A DNA stretch of 64,000 bases from JAGVDM01 sp964642315 (GCA_964642315.1 CAZXOG010000004.1:1-64000), one strand, 5' to 3'; positions 34,657-43,711 are shown, counted from the stretch's first letter. The notes: generated from the sequence alone by a model not told the origin. Translations and numbers: made by a program.

Positions 34657-37600
34657 ATGCGGCCCGAGGATTTCGTCCATCTGCACTGCCACTCGACCTA
34701 CTCGCTGCTCGAGGCACTCCCAAGCCCGGAAGAGGTCGTGCTGCGCGCGAAAGCGCTCGGGCAAACTGCAGTCGGACTGGCCGACAAGGGATACACCTAC
34801 GGCCTCATTGAATTCTACAAAGCAGCGAAGGCGCAGGGGCTCAAGCCGGTGCTCGGACTGGAAACGTACATCGCTGCACGAACGCGCTTCGACAAAGAAA
34901 GCGGCACCGACACCCGACGGTACCCGCTCGTACTGCTTGCGGAAAATCAGGGGGGATACGAGAACCTCCTGGCACTCGCCACGCACGCTGCGCTTGAAGG
35001 GATGTACTACAAGCCCCGCGTGGATGCGGAGCTGTTGCAGAAATACGGCAAAGGACTCATTGCCCTCACTGGGCCGATCGGCGGAGCAATCCCGCAGGCC
35101 GCACTCGCGGAGGACGGCGAACGCATCCGGTCGCTCGTAGAGCAGTATCGGTCGTTCTTCGGCAAGGACAACCTGTATTTCGAACTCATGGATCTGCCGA
35201 ACGTCACGGGGCAGGCGGAAGTGAACCAGCAGCTCATCCACTGGGGAAAGGAGCTCGGCGTGCCGTTCGTGGCGACATGCAACGCCCACTACTGCGTGCC
35301 TGGGGACGCAGAGGCGCACGACGTGTTGCTCTGCATTCAGAAGAACGCACGGATTGACGATCCGAGCAGATTCTCCATGCGCGACAGCGATTTTTCCATG
35401 CGCCCATTCGCGGAAATGGAGCAGGCATTCGCACACGTGCCCGAAGCGCTGGAGAACACACGCATCATCGCGGACCGCTGCTCGGTTGCGTTCGATTTCG
35501 GAACGTACCACATCCCACGGTTCCCGGTGCCGGAGGACAAGACAGAAGCCGATCACCTGCGGGAAGTGTGTCTGCAGGGATTCGCGCAACGGTACCCGCA
35601 GGCGACAGCCGCGCAGCAGGAACGCCTGGAGTACGAACTCAAGGTGATCGAGCAGCTCGGATTCTCCGGCTACTTCCTCATCGTGTGGGATTTTGTCCGC
35701 GAGGCGAAATCACGTGGCATCACCGTCGGCCCGGGCAGAGGTTCCGCTGCAGGATCGATCGTGTCGTACTGCCTGAACATCACGACGCTCGATCCCATCG
35801 AACACGAATTGCTCTTCGAGCGGTTCCTCAATCCGGAACGCGTGACGATGCCGGATATCGATATCGACTTCGCGGATAACCGCCGTGATGAGGTGCTCGA
35901 CTACGTGCGCGGGAAATACGGCAACGACCATGTCGTGCAGATCTGCACGTTCGGAACTCTCGCGGCACGGGCGGCGGTGAAGGACGTCGGACGGGCGTAC
36001 GGCGTGCCGTTCATGGAGATGAACGCGCTCGCAAAACTCATCTCTGAGCGTCCGGGAACAATGCTGGAAGAGGCACTGCAGACGCAGGAGCTCAAAACGG
36101 TGTACGAAAGCAACGAGACCTACCGGAAAATCATCGATGCGGCGCTGAAGCTGGAAGGCAAGGCACGCCACGTTTCCGTACACGCATGCGGCGTGATCAT
36201 CACGGAAGAACCCACGACGAAGTACACGGCCCTCCAGCGGGCGCCGAAGGACGAGGAGACGATCATCACGCAGTGCGCGGCAAAGCCGCTGGAAGCTCTC
36301 GGTCTGCTCAAAATGGACTTCCTGGGACTCATGAACCTCACGGTGATCCAGACGACGCTGGAAATCATCGAACGAACGGCCGGCAAAACCATGGATATCG
36401 CCGCGCTGCCCCTCGACGATGAGGAAACGTACCGGCTGCTCCAGCGCGGAGATACGACCGGCGTCTTCCAATTGGAATCCGCAGGCATGCGGCGGTACTT
36501 AAAGCAGCTCAAGCCCACAGAATTCAATGATATCGTTGCCATGGTCTCGCTCTACCGGCCGGGCCCGATGGAGTGGATCCCCAGCTACATCAAACGCAAG
36601 CATGGGAAGGAGGCTGTGACATTCATCCACAAGGATCTGCAGCCGATCCTCGAACCCACGTACGGCATCGGCATCTACCAGGAACAAATCCTGCAAATTG
36701 CGCGGATATTCGCGGGATTTTCGCTTGGGGAAGCAGACATCTTGCGGCGGGCCATCGGGAAGAAAATCAAGGAGGAGCTCGACGCGCAGCGGGAGAAATT
36801 CATCAGCGGCGCGACGGGAAAGGGATACGACAAGCAGCTTGCCCAAGAGATCTTCGACGATGTTATTACGCCATTCGCGGGGTACGGATTCAATAAATCA
36901 CACGCGGCAGGATACGCCCGCGTTGCGTACGAAACCGCGTACCTCAAAGCGCACTACCCTACGGAGTTCATGGCGGCTCTCCTCAGTGCGGATGCGCAGC
37001 GGACGGAACGGGTGATGATCGAAATTGAGGAGTGTCGGATCATGGGCATCGAAGTCCTCCCGCCGGACATCAATGAATCCCTGCGTCACTTTACGGCAAT
37101 TCCACGCCGCACCGACAAGGGCGCCAGAGGGCAAAAGGCAATCCGGTTTGGTCTCACGGCAATCAAGGGTATTGGGGATAGCTCCGTGCTGGAAATCATC
37201 CGTGCCAGGGAAGAGGGTGGGAAATTCCGCAGTATCGAGGATTTTGCCCGCCGCATCCCGAACAAGATCCTCAACAAGAAGCTCCTGGAGTCACTGGGCA
37301 AATCCGGGGCGCTGGACTCGCTCATCGAGCGGCGGATGGTCGTGGATCACTACGATCTCATCGTCGCATATGGAAAATCCGGGCAGGAGGTGAGCAGTTC
37401 GCAAACGGATCTCTTCGCAGGTCTCACCGAGAGCGCCGAAATAGCGGAGATTGAATTCCCGGAAACGCAGCCAGCCACGCATTTGGAGAAACTCAAATGG
37501 GAAAAGGAAACGATGGGTCTCTACATCTCCAGCCACCCGCTCGCAGGCTTGCGGAAGTACGTGGGGAAAAAAGCTCACCTTATCGACCAGCTGGGCCCAA

Positions 37601-38436
37601 AACAGGTGAAGAAGAAGGTGACGCTGGCGGGTATCGTGGAATCGGTAAAGAAGATCACGACGAAGAAGGGCGAAACAATGGGGATCCTCATGCTGGAGGA
37701 CCCGACAGGCAAGATCGAAGTGACTGTTTTCCCGCGGACATTCGCGGAAATCGCGGAATACGTACAGGATCCCGATGCCGTTCTTGTGATCGGTGGCACG
37801 CTCGACGAGCGCGGCGGCCAGCTGCAGGTACGGGCCGACGCGGTGAAGAGAGCATCACTGCAGACGATGATCGAAAAGGCAAAAGCGGAAGGCCTGTATG
37901 ACGAGGAGGAAGCCAAGCGCGGCGCCGCACGTCTGCAGGAAGCGCCGGCAATTGTGGAAGAGGAAATCGAGCTCCTCGATGAGGAGGGGAACGTCATTGC
38001 CGGCGAAACGCTTCGCGTAGGCCAGGAGGGGGAAGGCGAGGATTTCCTTGGGCCAATCGGCCGCTGGATCGTGCAGGGAATGGATATGAAAGAAGCGTTG
38101 CAGCAGCTGGGGCTGCTCGGGGTGTCGGGCAGAGAGGAGCCGTCAGTCCCAGCAGAAGAAACAGAGGTTCCACACGAAGAAGAGGGCGGAGAAAACAAGA
38201 GGGATTCCTCTGCCGCGAAGATTTCCGTGCACACCATCGATCTGCCGACGCAGGCGCCGAAGAAAATGCTCCTGGATCTCAAGCGTATCCTCGAATCGTT
38301 CCCCGGCCGCGAGAAGGTGCAACTCCGGATTGGTGAGCAGCTCATCCCGCTTCCGCTCACCATCAACATGTCGACGATTCTTGAGAAGAAGATTGCTGAT
38401 CTGCTCGCTTCCTACAACACGAAAACCACCCCCTGA
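34657..38436 (+). CDS. dnaE: DNA polymerase III alpha subunit DnaE
   Basis: Replicative polymerase, 1259 aa. PHP domain at the N-terminus (VHLHCHSTYSLLEALPS), palm with catalytic PDIDIDFAD near residue 398 and KMDFLGL near 554, fingers, HhH region, then an OB fold (VTLAGIVESVKKITTKKGET). The PHP site looks degenerate: the usual DHG is DKG and the usual SGCLGGEIP is TGPIGGAIP, so metal-dependent proofreading is probably lost. After the OB fold lies an acidic low-complexity stretch of about 90 residues (AEETEVPHEEEGGENKR) and a C-terminal domain. No epsilon subunit is encoded in the window. Confidence 0.97.
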   Translation: MRPEDFVHLHCHSTYSLLEALPSPEEVVLRAKALGQTAVGLADKGYTYGLIEFYKAAKAQGLKPVLGLETYIAARTRFDKESGTDTRRYPLVLLAENQGGYENLLALATHAALEGMYYKPRVDAELLQKYGKGLIALTGPIGGAIPQAALAEDGERIRSLVEQYRSFFGKDNLYFELMDLPNVTGQAEVNQQLIHWGKELGVPFVATCNAHYCVPGDAEAHDVLLCIQKNARIDDPSRFSMRDSDFSMRPFAEMEQAFAHVPEALENTRIIADRCSVAFDFGTYHIPRFPVPEDKTEADHLREVCLQGFAQRYPQATAAQQERLEYELKVIEQLGFSGYFLIVWDFVREAKSRGITVGPGRGSAAGSIVSYCLNITTLDPIEHELLFERFLNPERVTMPDIDIDFADNRRDEVLDYVRGKYGNDHVVQICTFGTLAARAAVKDVGRAYGVPFMEMNALAKLISERPGTMLEEALQTQELKTVYESNETYRKIIDAALKLEGKARHVSVHACGVIITEEPTTKYTALQRAPKDEETIITQCAAKPLEALGLLKMDFLGLMNLTVIQTTLEIIERTAGKTMDIAALPLDDEETYRLLQRGDTTGVFQLESAGMRRYLKQLKPTEFNDIVAMVSLYRPGPMEWIPSYIKRKHGKEAVTFIHKDLQPILEPTYGIGIYQEQILQIARIFAGFSLGEADILRRAIGKKIKEELDAQREKFISGATGKGYDKQLAQEIFDDVITPFAGYGFNKSHAAGYARVAYETAYLKAHYPTEFMAALLSADAQRTERVMIEIEECRIMGIEVLPPDINESLRHFTAIPRRTDKGARGQKAIRFGLTAIKGIGDSSVLEIIRAREEGGKFRSIEDFARRIPNKILNKKLLESLGKSGALDSLIERRMVVDHYDLIVAYGKSGQEVSSSQTDLFAGLTESAEIAEIEFPETQPATHLEKLKWEKETMGLYISSHPLAGLRKYVGKKAHLIDQLGPKQVKKKVTLAGIVESVKKITTKKGETMGILMLEDPTGKIEVTVFPRTFAEIAEYVQDPDAVLVIGGTLDERGGQLQVRADAVKRASLQTMIEKAKAEGLYDEEEAKRGAARLQEAPAIVEEEIELLDEEGNVIAGETLRVGQEGEGEDFLGPIGRWIVQGMDMKEALQQLGLLGVSGREEPSVPAEETEVPHEEEGGENKRDSSAAKISVHTIDLPTQAPKKMLLDLKRILESFPGREKVQLRIGEQLIPLPLTINMSTILEKKIADLLASYNTKTTP

Positions 38437-38489
38437 AAATCACAAGAGTTGTACAGTATCCTTGACGTTGAGGTGCACCATGCAGGAGA

Positions 38490-38759
38490 ATGGTAAGTTC
38501 CCGCAGTCCATGGTGCGTTCCCCTCTCCAGCGTGGATACCTTCGTCGCCGTCCTCATCGGGGTGTGCGGGGCGATCCTCGTCGCTGAAGGGGGACTGTGG
38601 AAACTTTTCCGGCGGAAAACCATCGGCATCTGCTTCTCGGAAAACGGGAGAGATGACTTCGCGAAGTTTTTCACGTTCCCTCGCATTCGCCTGTTCGCCG
38701 CGCTGCACACGGTCATGCTCTGCGCGGTAGCGGTGCTTTCCATCAGCTTCCTATGGTGA
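38490..38759 (+). CDS. Small membrane protein (about 89 aa)
   Basis: Unrecognised. Two hydrophobic helices (VDTFVAVLIGVCGAILVAEGG and RLFAALHTVMLCAVAVLSIS) flank a basic loop (LWKLFRRKTIGICF). The start is uncertain: ATG 38490 or GTG 38532, which removes a poorly coding-like segment. Its last codons overlap the ATG of the PH-domain gene by 7 nt, so the two form a unit. Confidence 0.55.
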   Translation: MVSSRSPWCVPLSSVDTFVAVLIGVCGAILVAEGGLWKLFRRKTIGICFSENGRDDFAKFFTFPRIRLFAALHTVMLCAVAVLSISFLW

Positions 38760-39424
38760 AAACTCTGCCTCCAGAACGGCGATGCGATGTCTCCTTCCAG
38801 GGGAAGGATACAACGGAGGAATTCCAGTTCTGCTTCCACCAGCATGCCATCCGCATGTTGTGGCCCGTAACGAAAACACTCTGCATGACGGGGCTGATCG
38901 TGACCGCGGGCTACACCGCATTCTTCTCTGTCGGGGTGAACGATGCCTCCACGCGGAGACTGATGCTGGCAGTGCTGCTGGCACTGTTCTTCCTCACGCA
39001 AATGGAGTTCATCACGCGGTTTTACCGGTACTGCCTGTATGTTATCGTCGTAACCGACAGGAAAGTCCACCGCATTAAGAAGACGCTCCTCACGATTGAC
39101 GACCACGAGAGCGTGGACTTGTGGGCGCTGCAGGATATCAACCGCTGCCAGCACGGTGTGGTGCAGAACATTTTCGGCTATGGAAGCCTGATCATGGAAG
39201 CGCAGGAAACCATTCTCCGTGTGCACTTCGTGCCGAAAATCGCGGAAAAGTACCGGGAATTGCTCCGGCTGCGGGAACGGGCGAGAGGAATGCTCACGCA
39301 ATTCGCTGGAACGAGCGCACGCAGCGAATTCGAGCGAAGGAGGAGATTCACGACAATCGCGCCGGAAGACCGCCAGCCGGAACGGAAGGTCGTATACTGG
39401 CAGCATGCGGATTCTCTCGGCTGA
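38753..39424 (+). CDS. Membrane protein with bacterial PH domain (bPH2/YdbS-like)
   Basis: A 223-aa protein with two membrane helices (VTKTLCMTGLIVTAGYTAFFS and RLMLAVLLALFFLTQMEFI) followed by a PH-like domain. That domain has the usual pattern: VVTDRKVHRIKKTLLTID, VDLWALQDINRCQHGVVQNI and FGYGSLIMEAQE. Such proteins are common membrane-bound modules of unknown function. It overlaps the upstream small membrane gene by 7 nt, and its last 20 nt contain the tsaC start. Confidence 0.78.
   Translation: MVKTLPPERRCDVSFQGKDTTEEFQFCFHQHAIRMLWPVTKTLCMTGLIVTAGYTAFFSVGVNDASTRRLMLAVLLALFFLTQMEFITRFYRYCLYVIVVTDRKVHRIKKTLLTIDDHESVDLWALQDINRCQHGVVQNIFGYGSLIMEAQETILRVHFVPKIAEKYRELLRLRERARGMLTQFAGTSARSEFERRRRFTTIAPEDRQPERKVVYWQHADSLG
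39393..39398 (+). promoter_or_regulatory. -10 box TATACT inside upstream gene, 6 nt before tsaC ATG
   Basis: Lies within the coding end of the PH-domain gene. Confidence 0.7.
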
Positions 39425-40007
39425 TGGCGACTGGCTCGAAGTGGCGCTGGAAGTGATACGAAGCGGCGGGGTGGTGGCCCATGCCACGGAGACGTGTTAC
39501 GGCCTCGCATGCGACATCGGCAACCAACAGGCGGTAGCCAGGCTTTTCCGGGTAAAACGGCGCCCGGAGAACCAGCCAGTGAGCGCGCTCTTCACATCAA
39601 TCTCCCACGCACAGCGATATGTGGAGTGGCCGCAGCGGGCGGCGGAACTCGCGGGAAAATACCTGCCGGGACCACTGACGCTGGTGCTACCGCTCCTCGG
39701 GGCCGAGATGCGCCGGATATTCCCGATGCCAAAGGGCGGCAAGACTATTGGCGTACGCATATCGCCGCATCCGGTGGCTCGCATGCTTGCAGAAGCGTAC
39801 GGGGAACCGCTCACCACCACTTCGGCGAACATCCACGGGGAACCAAACCCCTACAGCGTAAGTGAAATCCTGCGCCAGTTCGAGATGGTGGGAGAGCAGC
39901 CTGATGTGATCGTCGACAGTGGCGTGCTACCGCAGAACCCGCCATCACAAGTGATTGACCTGACGGCAGAAGAAGAGCGGATCCTGCGCCCGGCAGAACG
40001 AGAATGA
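39405..40007 (+). CDS. tsaC: L-threonylcarbamoyladenylate synthase TsaC/Sua5 (YrdC domain)
   Basis: Forms threonylcarbamoyl-AMP for t6A37 tRNA modification (200 aa). YrdC landmarks: GGVVAHATETCYGLACDIGN (usual PTET-x-YGL), FRVKRRPENQPVSALF (KxR), PGPLTLVLPL and the KTIGVRISPHPVA and TTSANIHGEPNP blocks with the SAN motif. Only the YrdC domain is present, as in TsaC, without a Sua5 C-terminal domain. The start is fixed by TATACT 6 nt upstream; the frame is otherwise open from 39219. Works with TsaB (16392). Confidence 0.94.
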   Translation: MRILSADGDWLEVALEVIRSGGVVAHATETCYGLACDIGNQQAVARLFRVKRRPENQPVSALFTSISHAQRYVEWPQRAAELAGKYLPGPLTLVLPLLGAEMRRIFPMPKGGKTIGVRISPHPVARMLAEAYGEPLTTTSANIHGEPNPYSVSEILRQFEMVGEQPDVIVDSGVLPQNPPSQVIDLTAEEERILRPAERE

Positions 40008-40062
40008 ACGTGTGTACGTCTGGGAAGATGCCGCAAATGATGGCAACGGGACCGGGGCGAGG

Positions 40063-40163
40063 TAGGATAACGCGTGAAAGCAGATTTTGCCTGCTTAAAG
40101 CGCATCCTCTCAGGGAAAGGTGAATCCATGAGAGGAAAACCGCGGGTTTACCTCTCACGAAAT
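40063..40163 (+). promoter_or_regulatory. nrdR leader with -10 and mutually exclusive stems
   Basis: TAGGAT (40063-40068) predicts a start near 40075 and an 88-nt leader. The leader holds a hairpin AAGCAG/CTGCTT (40077-40097 region), then CCTCTCA (40106-40112), TGAGAGG (40129-40135) and CCTCTCA (40151-40157). The middle copy can pair with either outer copy, giving two exclusive stems with 16- and 15-nt loops. The second would form just before ATG 40164. A regulatory switch is inferred. Confidence 0.45.
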
Positions 40164-40613
40164 ATGCACTGCCCCCGCTGCAAGCACACCGAAACGTCAG
40201 TGATAGATTCCCGCCTGGCGGAAGACGGCCGGGCAATCCGGCGGAGGCGTGAGTGCGGCAAGTGCAGCCACCGATTCACGACGTTCGAGCGGCAGGAACT
40301 GAGCGCGCTCATCGTCGTGAAGCGCGATGGTACGCGGGAACCATACAGCCGCTCCAAACTAGAACGCGGCATCTGGCTCGCCTGCACCAAGCGGCCGGTC
40401 GCACAGGAGCAAGTAGATAAGATGCTGGGCCGGCTGGAAGAAAAGTGGGCGGCGAATAAGAAGGAGGTAAGCAGCGCGACTGTCGGGCAGGATGTGATGA
40501 AGGCGCTCAAGAGTATCGATCAGGTCGCCTATATCCGCTTTGCTTCGGTACACCGGGAATTCAAAGACGTGGAGGAATTCAAGCAGGAACTTGGCAAGCT
40601 GTTTGGAAAATAG
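40164..40613 (+). CDS. nrdR: Transcriptional repressor NrdR
   Basis: Zinc-ribbon plus ATP-cone repressor of ribonucleotide reductase genes (149 aa, family-typical). The zinc ribbon reads MHCPRCKHTETSVIDSR and ECGKCSHRFTTFER (two CxxC pairs). The ATP-cone follows (VVKRDGTREPYSRSKLERGI, SATVGQDVMKALKSIDQVAY, VASVHREFKD-like ASVHREFKDVEEF). The frame stays open back to GTG 40074, 5 nt after TAGGAT, so a leaderless form with 30 extra residues cannot be excluded. ATG 40164 matches the family. The usual NrdR box was not found upstream. Confidence 0.93.
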   Translation: MHCPRCKHTETSVIDSRLAEDGRAIRRRRECGKCSHRFTTFERQELSALIVVKRDGTREPYSRSKLERGIWLACTKRPVAQEQVDKMLGRLEEKWAANKKEVSSATVGQDVMKALKSIDQVAYIRFASVHREFKDVEEFKQELGKLFGK

Positions 40614-40640
40614 GAGGATCCCGATTCCCGCGGGACTTCT

Positions 40641-40657
40641 GGAAGGGAGCGCCTTCC
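40641..40657 (+). terminator. Hairpin between nrdR and aspS
   Basis: GGAAGG (40641-40646), loop GAGCG, CCTTCC (40652-40657). It lies 28 nt after the nrdR stop and just before the aspS -10 box. No T-run; terminator role tentative. Confidence 0.4.
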
Positions 40658-40662
40658 TTCCG

Positions 40663-40668
40663 TACACT
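40663..40668 (+). promoter_or_regulatory. -10 box TACACT, 10 nt before aspS ATG 40679
   Basis: Implies a leader of about 3 nt. Confidence 0.55.
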
Positions 40669-40678
40669 TCTGCATACA

Positions 40679-42442
40679 ATGCTGCGAACTCACACATGCG
40701 GCGAACTGCGGTCCGCCCAGACCGGGAAAGAAGCCACCCTCTGCGGATGGGTGCACCGACGCCGCGACCACGGCGGCCTGATCTTCATTGACCTGCGGGA
40801 TCGGTACGGGTTTACCCAGGTGGTGTTCGACCCCAAGCAGAAGCAGACATTCGCGTTCGCGGAGCGTATTCGCCCGGAATGGGTCATTCAGGTCACGGGG
40901 GCAGTCCGCAAGCGCCTGGAGGGCGCTGAGCGCAAGGAGAATCCCACGGGGGAAATCGAGGTGATTGCGGCAACCCTCAATGTGCTCAACGAGGCGCAAA
41001 CACCTCCGTTCGAGATCGACCAGGAGAAGGATGTGAGCGAAGACCTGCGTCTTACGTACCGCTACCTGGACCTCCGCCGCGAGCGCGTGCGCCGGAATAT
41101 CGTCCTGCGCCACCAGCTGCTCCAGAGCGTCCGGCGGTTCTTCTACGATCGCGGCTTCGTCGAGGTCGAAACGCCGATCCTCATCAAGGGCACGCCGGAG
41201 GGCGCGCGCGAGTACATCGTGCCAAGCAGGCTCTACCACGGGGAATTCTACGTGCTCCCGCAGTCCCCGCAGCAGCTCAAACAGCTCTCCATGGTCGGCG
41301 GTCTCGACCGCTACATGCAGATCGCCCGCTGCTTTCGCGATGAGGATCTCCGCGGCGACCGCCAGCCGGAGTTCACGCAGATGGACCTGGAAATGTCGTT
41401 CGTGACCGCGGAGGATGTCATGGCGATCAATGAGGAAGCGCTTATTTCGATCACGAAGGAAGTCCGGCCGGATATCCGCATCCAGCAGATTCCCTTCCCG
41501 CGGTTCACGTGGGAAGAAGCCATGGGAACCTACGGCTCAGATAAGCCGGATTTGCGTTTCGGCTTGCCATTCACCGATGTCACGGATCTCGTGCGCGGTT
41601 CCGGCTTCGGCATCTTCGCGAAAGCAGTGGAAGCTGGAGGAGTGGTAAAGGCGCTGCGCGTAGAGAACGGCGTTGAGTTCTCCCGCAAGGATATCGATGA
41701 CCTTACGGAAACCGCGAAGATTTACGGCGCCAAGGGGCTCGCATGGATCAAGTGGGTGGGCGGAAAGACAGAGGGTGTACCGGTAGCCAAACTCGGGGAT
41801 GGCCTCGTGGAAAAGATCGCCGGAAAAGCCGGCGTGAAGGACGGCGACATCCTCTTCTTCACCGCCGACCAGTTCGAAGCCGCGGCCTTGAGCCTCGGCG
41901 CGGTGCGATCCGACATTGCAAAGCGCCGCAAACTGGCCGATCCATCCGTGTTCTCGTTCGCGTGGATCACGGATTTCCCGATGTTCGAGATCGAGAAGGA
42001 GTCTGGGGAATTGCAAGCTATGCACCACCCGTTCACGCGGCCGAAGAATGCGGATTTGGAAAGAATGGAAAAGGAACCGCTTGCAGTGAAAGCGGAAGCC
42101 TACGATATCGTTCTCAACGGGTACGAAATCGGCGGCGGATCGGTGCGTATCCACGAACGCAGCCTGCAGAAGCGCATATTCGACATTCTCAAGATCACGG
42201 ATGAGGACGCGGAACGCCGGTTCGGACACATGCTCCGGGCCTTCGAGTTCGGAGCGCCGCCCCACGGGGGAATCGCCTGGGGGCTGGACCGCATGGCAAT
42301 GCTCTACGCAGGGGAGCCGAATATCCGTGAAGTAATCGCCTTCCCCAAGGATCAGAAGGGCAAGGACCTCATGCTCGGCGCCCCATCGAAAGTGCCGGAG
42401 AAACAGTTGAAAGAGCTCGGCATCAAGATTGAGGAGGAATGA
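40679..42442 (+). CDS. aspS: Aspartyl-tRNA synthetase (bacterial type)
   Basis: Class II synthetase of 587 aa. The N-terminal OB fold (TLCGWVHRRRDHGGLIFIDL) precedes motif 2 (RYMQIARCFRDEDLRGDRQP, then EFTQMDLEMSF) and motif 3 (GGIAWGLDRMAML). The bacterial GAD insertion domain lies between about residues 290 and 420. FPMFEIEKESGELQAMHHPF is the bacterial AspRS signature. Full length. No gatCAB is in the window, so I cannot say whether it also serves tRNA-Asn. Confidence 0.97.
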   Translation: MLRTHTCGELRSAQTGKEATLCGWVHRRRDHGGLIFIDLRDRYGFTQVVFDPKQKQTFAFAERIRPEWVIQVTGAVRKRLEGAERKENPTGEIEVIAATLNVLNEAQTPPFEIDQEKDVSEDLRLTYRYLDLRRERVRRNIVLRHQLLQSVRRFFYDRGFVEVETPILIKGTPEGAREYIVPSRLYHGEFYVLPQSPQQLKQLSMVGGLDRYMQIARCFRDEDLRGDRQPEFTQMDLEMSFVTAEDVMAINEEALISITKEVRPDIRIQQIPFPRFTWEEAMGTYGSDKPDLRFGLPFTDVTDLVRGSGFGIFAKAVEAGGVVKALRVENGVEFSRKDIDDLTETAKIYGAKGLAWIKWVGGKTEGVPVAKLGDGLVEKIAGKAGVKDGDILFFTADQFEAAALSLGAVRSDIAKRRKLADPSVFSFAWITDFPMFEIEKESGELQAMHHPFTRPKNADLERMEKEPLAVKAEAYDIVLNGYEIGGGSVRIHERSLQKRIFDILKITDEDAERRFGHMLRAFEFGAPPHGGIAWGLDRMAMLYAGEPNIREVIAFPKDQKGKDLMLGAPSKVPEKQLKELGIKIEEE

Positions 42443-42471
42443 AGCAGGATGCCTGAAAAGGCCATTTCTGC

Positions 42472-42477
42472 TATACT
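42472..42477 (+). promoter_or_regulatory. -10 box TATACT, 6 nt before ATG 42484
   Basis: The 6-nt gap is GGAGGG, too close to the ATG to act as a Shine-Dalgarno site, so the leaderless reading is preferred. Confidence 0.7.
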
Positions 42478-42483
42478 GGAGGG

Positions 42484-43566
42484 ATGGCAATTGGCGATGC
42501 CGCCCACAGCGCGCAACCGCACGACGACCCCGCTGCCCCCGTGCAGAAGGAGAGAACCGGAGAAGAATTTCAGAAATTCCTCCGCGAAGGGGAACAGAAG
42601 CGGAAGGAGGTTGTGGAAGAACTCCGCGAACACGCGGAGGAAAAACTGCAGGAAGAGACCGAACGCGCCGAACGCGCGCGGCAGGCGATAGGGGAAGAGG
42701 AGCTTGGAGAACAGAAACGAAAGGAAGGGGTAAAAAAGTGGCAGCAGGCGACGAAGGAGAACCAAAAGGAGATTGAGGAGATGAAGCGACGGAGGGAATT
42801 GGAGATCCAGACGGAGAAAGAACGGGAAAAAAAGAAGGAGGAAGAGGAAAAACAGCACCGCGCGTACATGAAGAACTTGGAATGGGCCGCTGCAATCGAG
42901 CGTCTTCGGCAGCGGCGGAAACAGGAAGCGCAGAATGCCAAGCTCTCCCTGATCGCCGAGGCGGAACTCGCCGCGCAGAAGAAAAAGGAGCAAATCCAGC
43001 AGGAAGATTTCGCCCGCCGCCGCGAGGCCGAGCGCGCCGGCCGTGACGAGCGGGGCGGGATTGAAGTGGAGGAGCAGCAACAGCTCAAAGAAATTGAGGA
43101 GGATATCGCAGAGCGGAAGGCGAAAGTATTCGCCAAGGAACAAACTGAGCTTGCCCAGTTCGAAGCGGAGTGGACCCGCAAGCGTTCGGTGCTGCGCGGC
43201 ATCACCGATGCAAGCCTCCTGCAACGCACGCGCGATGAACTGGACCGCAACGAGGCATTGGCACGCGCGAAGCTGCGGCACAAGTTCCAAGAGCAAGTAA
43301 CGGCTCTCGAGGTGGAAAGAACCCACCGCATCGATGAGGTACGCACCAAAGCCAAACGCGAACGAGGGGAATCCGCATCGGAAGAAAGGGACACGAAAAT
43401 CCAGAGTTCGCATGCCGCCGCGCAGGAGCGCCTAGCGACGGATATCGAGTACCAGCGGAAATTGCGCGAAGCGAACAAGCTGGAGGAAGAAATCCTCTCG
43501 ATGAACCTGCAGGAAATGGCGGAAAACGCAGAGGAGAGGGCACAGGAAAAGAAGGGCAAAAAATAA
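42484..43566 (+). CDS. Long coiled-coil protein, cytoplasmic (360 aa)
   Basis: Unrecognised. Apart from a short Ala/Pro-rich head, the whole protein is a Glu/Lys/Arg/Gln-rich helix with heptad spacing (for example QKFLREGEQKRKEVVEELRE and EEEKQHRAYMKNLEWAAAIE). It has no Cys, signal peptide or membrane helix and ends in KKGKK. Composition is close to that of filament or tether proteins, but low-complexity coils match many families, so no function is assigned. It stands between aspS and tRNA-Leu with its own promoter and is followed, beyond the tRNA, by a convergent operon of other coiled-coil proteins. Confidence 0.7.
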   Translation: MAIGDAAHSAQPHDDPAAPVQKERTGEEFQKFLREGEQKRKEVVEELREHAEEKLQEETERAERARQAIGEEELGEQKRKEGVKKWQQATKENQKEIEEMKRRRELEIQTEKEREKKKEEEEKQHRAYMKNLEWAAAIERLRQRRKQEAQNAKLSLIAEAELAAQKKKEQIQQEDFARRREAERAGRDERGGIEVEEQQQLKEIEEDIAERKAKVFAKEQTELAQFEAEWTRKRSVLRGITDASLLQRTRDELDRNEALARAKLRHKFQEQVTALEVERTHRIDEVRTKAKRERGESASEERDTKIQSSHAAAQERLATDIEYQRKLREANKLEEEILSMNLQEMAENAEERAQEKKGKK

Positions 43567-43622
43567 GGAAGTTGGAATTTCCCTGGGGACGGGAACGCCG
43601 CAAAACCATACAATGGAAACGC

Positions 43623-43711
43623 GCCCAGGTGGCGGAACTGGTAGACGCACCAGCCTTAGGAGCTGGTACCCGGAAACGGGTGTAGAGGTTCGAGTCCTCT
43701 CCTGGGCACCA
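43623..43711 (+). tRNA. tRNA-Leu (anticodon UAG), CCA encoded
   Basis: Acceptor arms GCCCAGG (43623-43629) and CCTGGGC (43701-43707), anticodon stem CCAGC/GCTGG with loop CTTAGGA giving anticodon TAG, a long class II variable arm (CCCGGAAACGGG), T arm with GGTTCGAGTCC, and discriminator A plus encoded CCA. It reads CUN leucine codons, chiefly CUA. All features agree with tRNA-Leu. Confidence 0.97.

Noticed and set aside
42478..42483. GGAGGG immediately before ATG 42484 as a ribosome-binding site
   Set aside because: No spacer to the start codon; TATACT 6 nt upstream predicts that this segment is not transcribed.
42352..43413. Minus-strand frame of 353 codons rich in Leu and Phe
   Set aside because: Hydrophobic complement of the Glu/Lys-rich coiled-coil gene, not a membrane protein.
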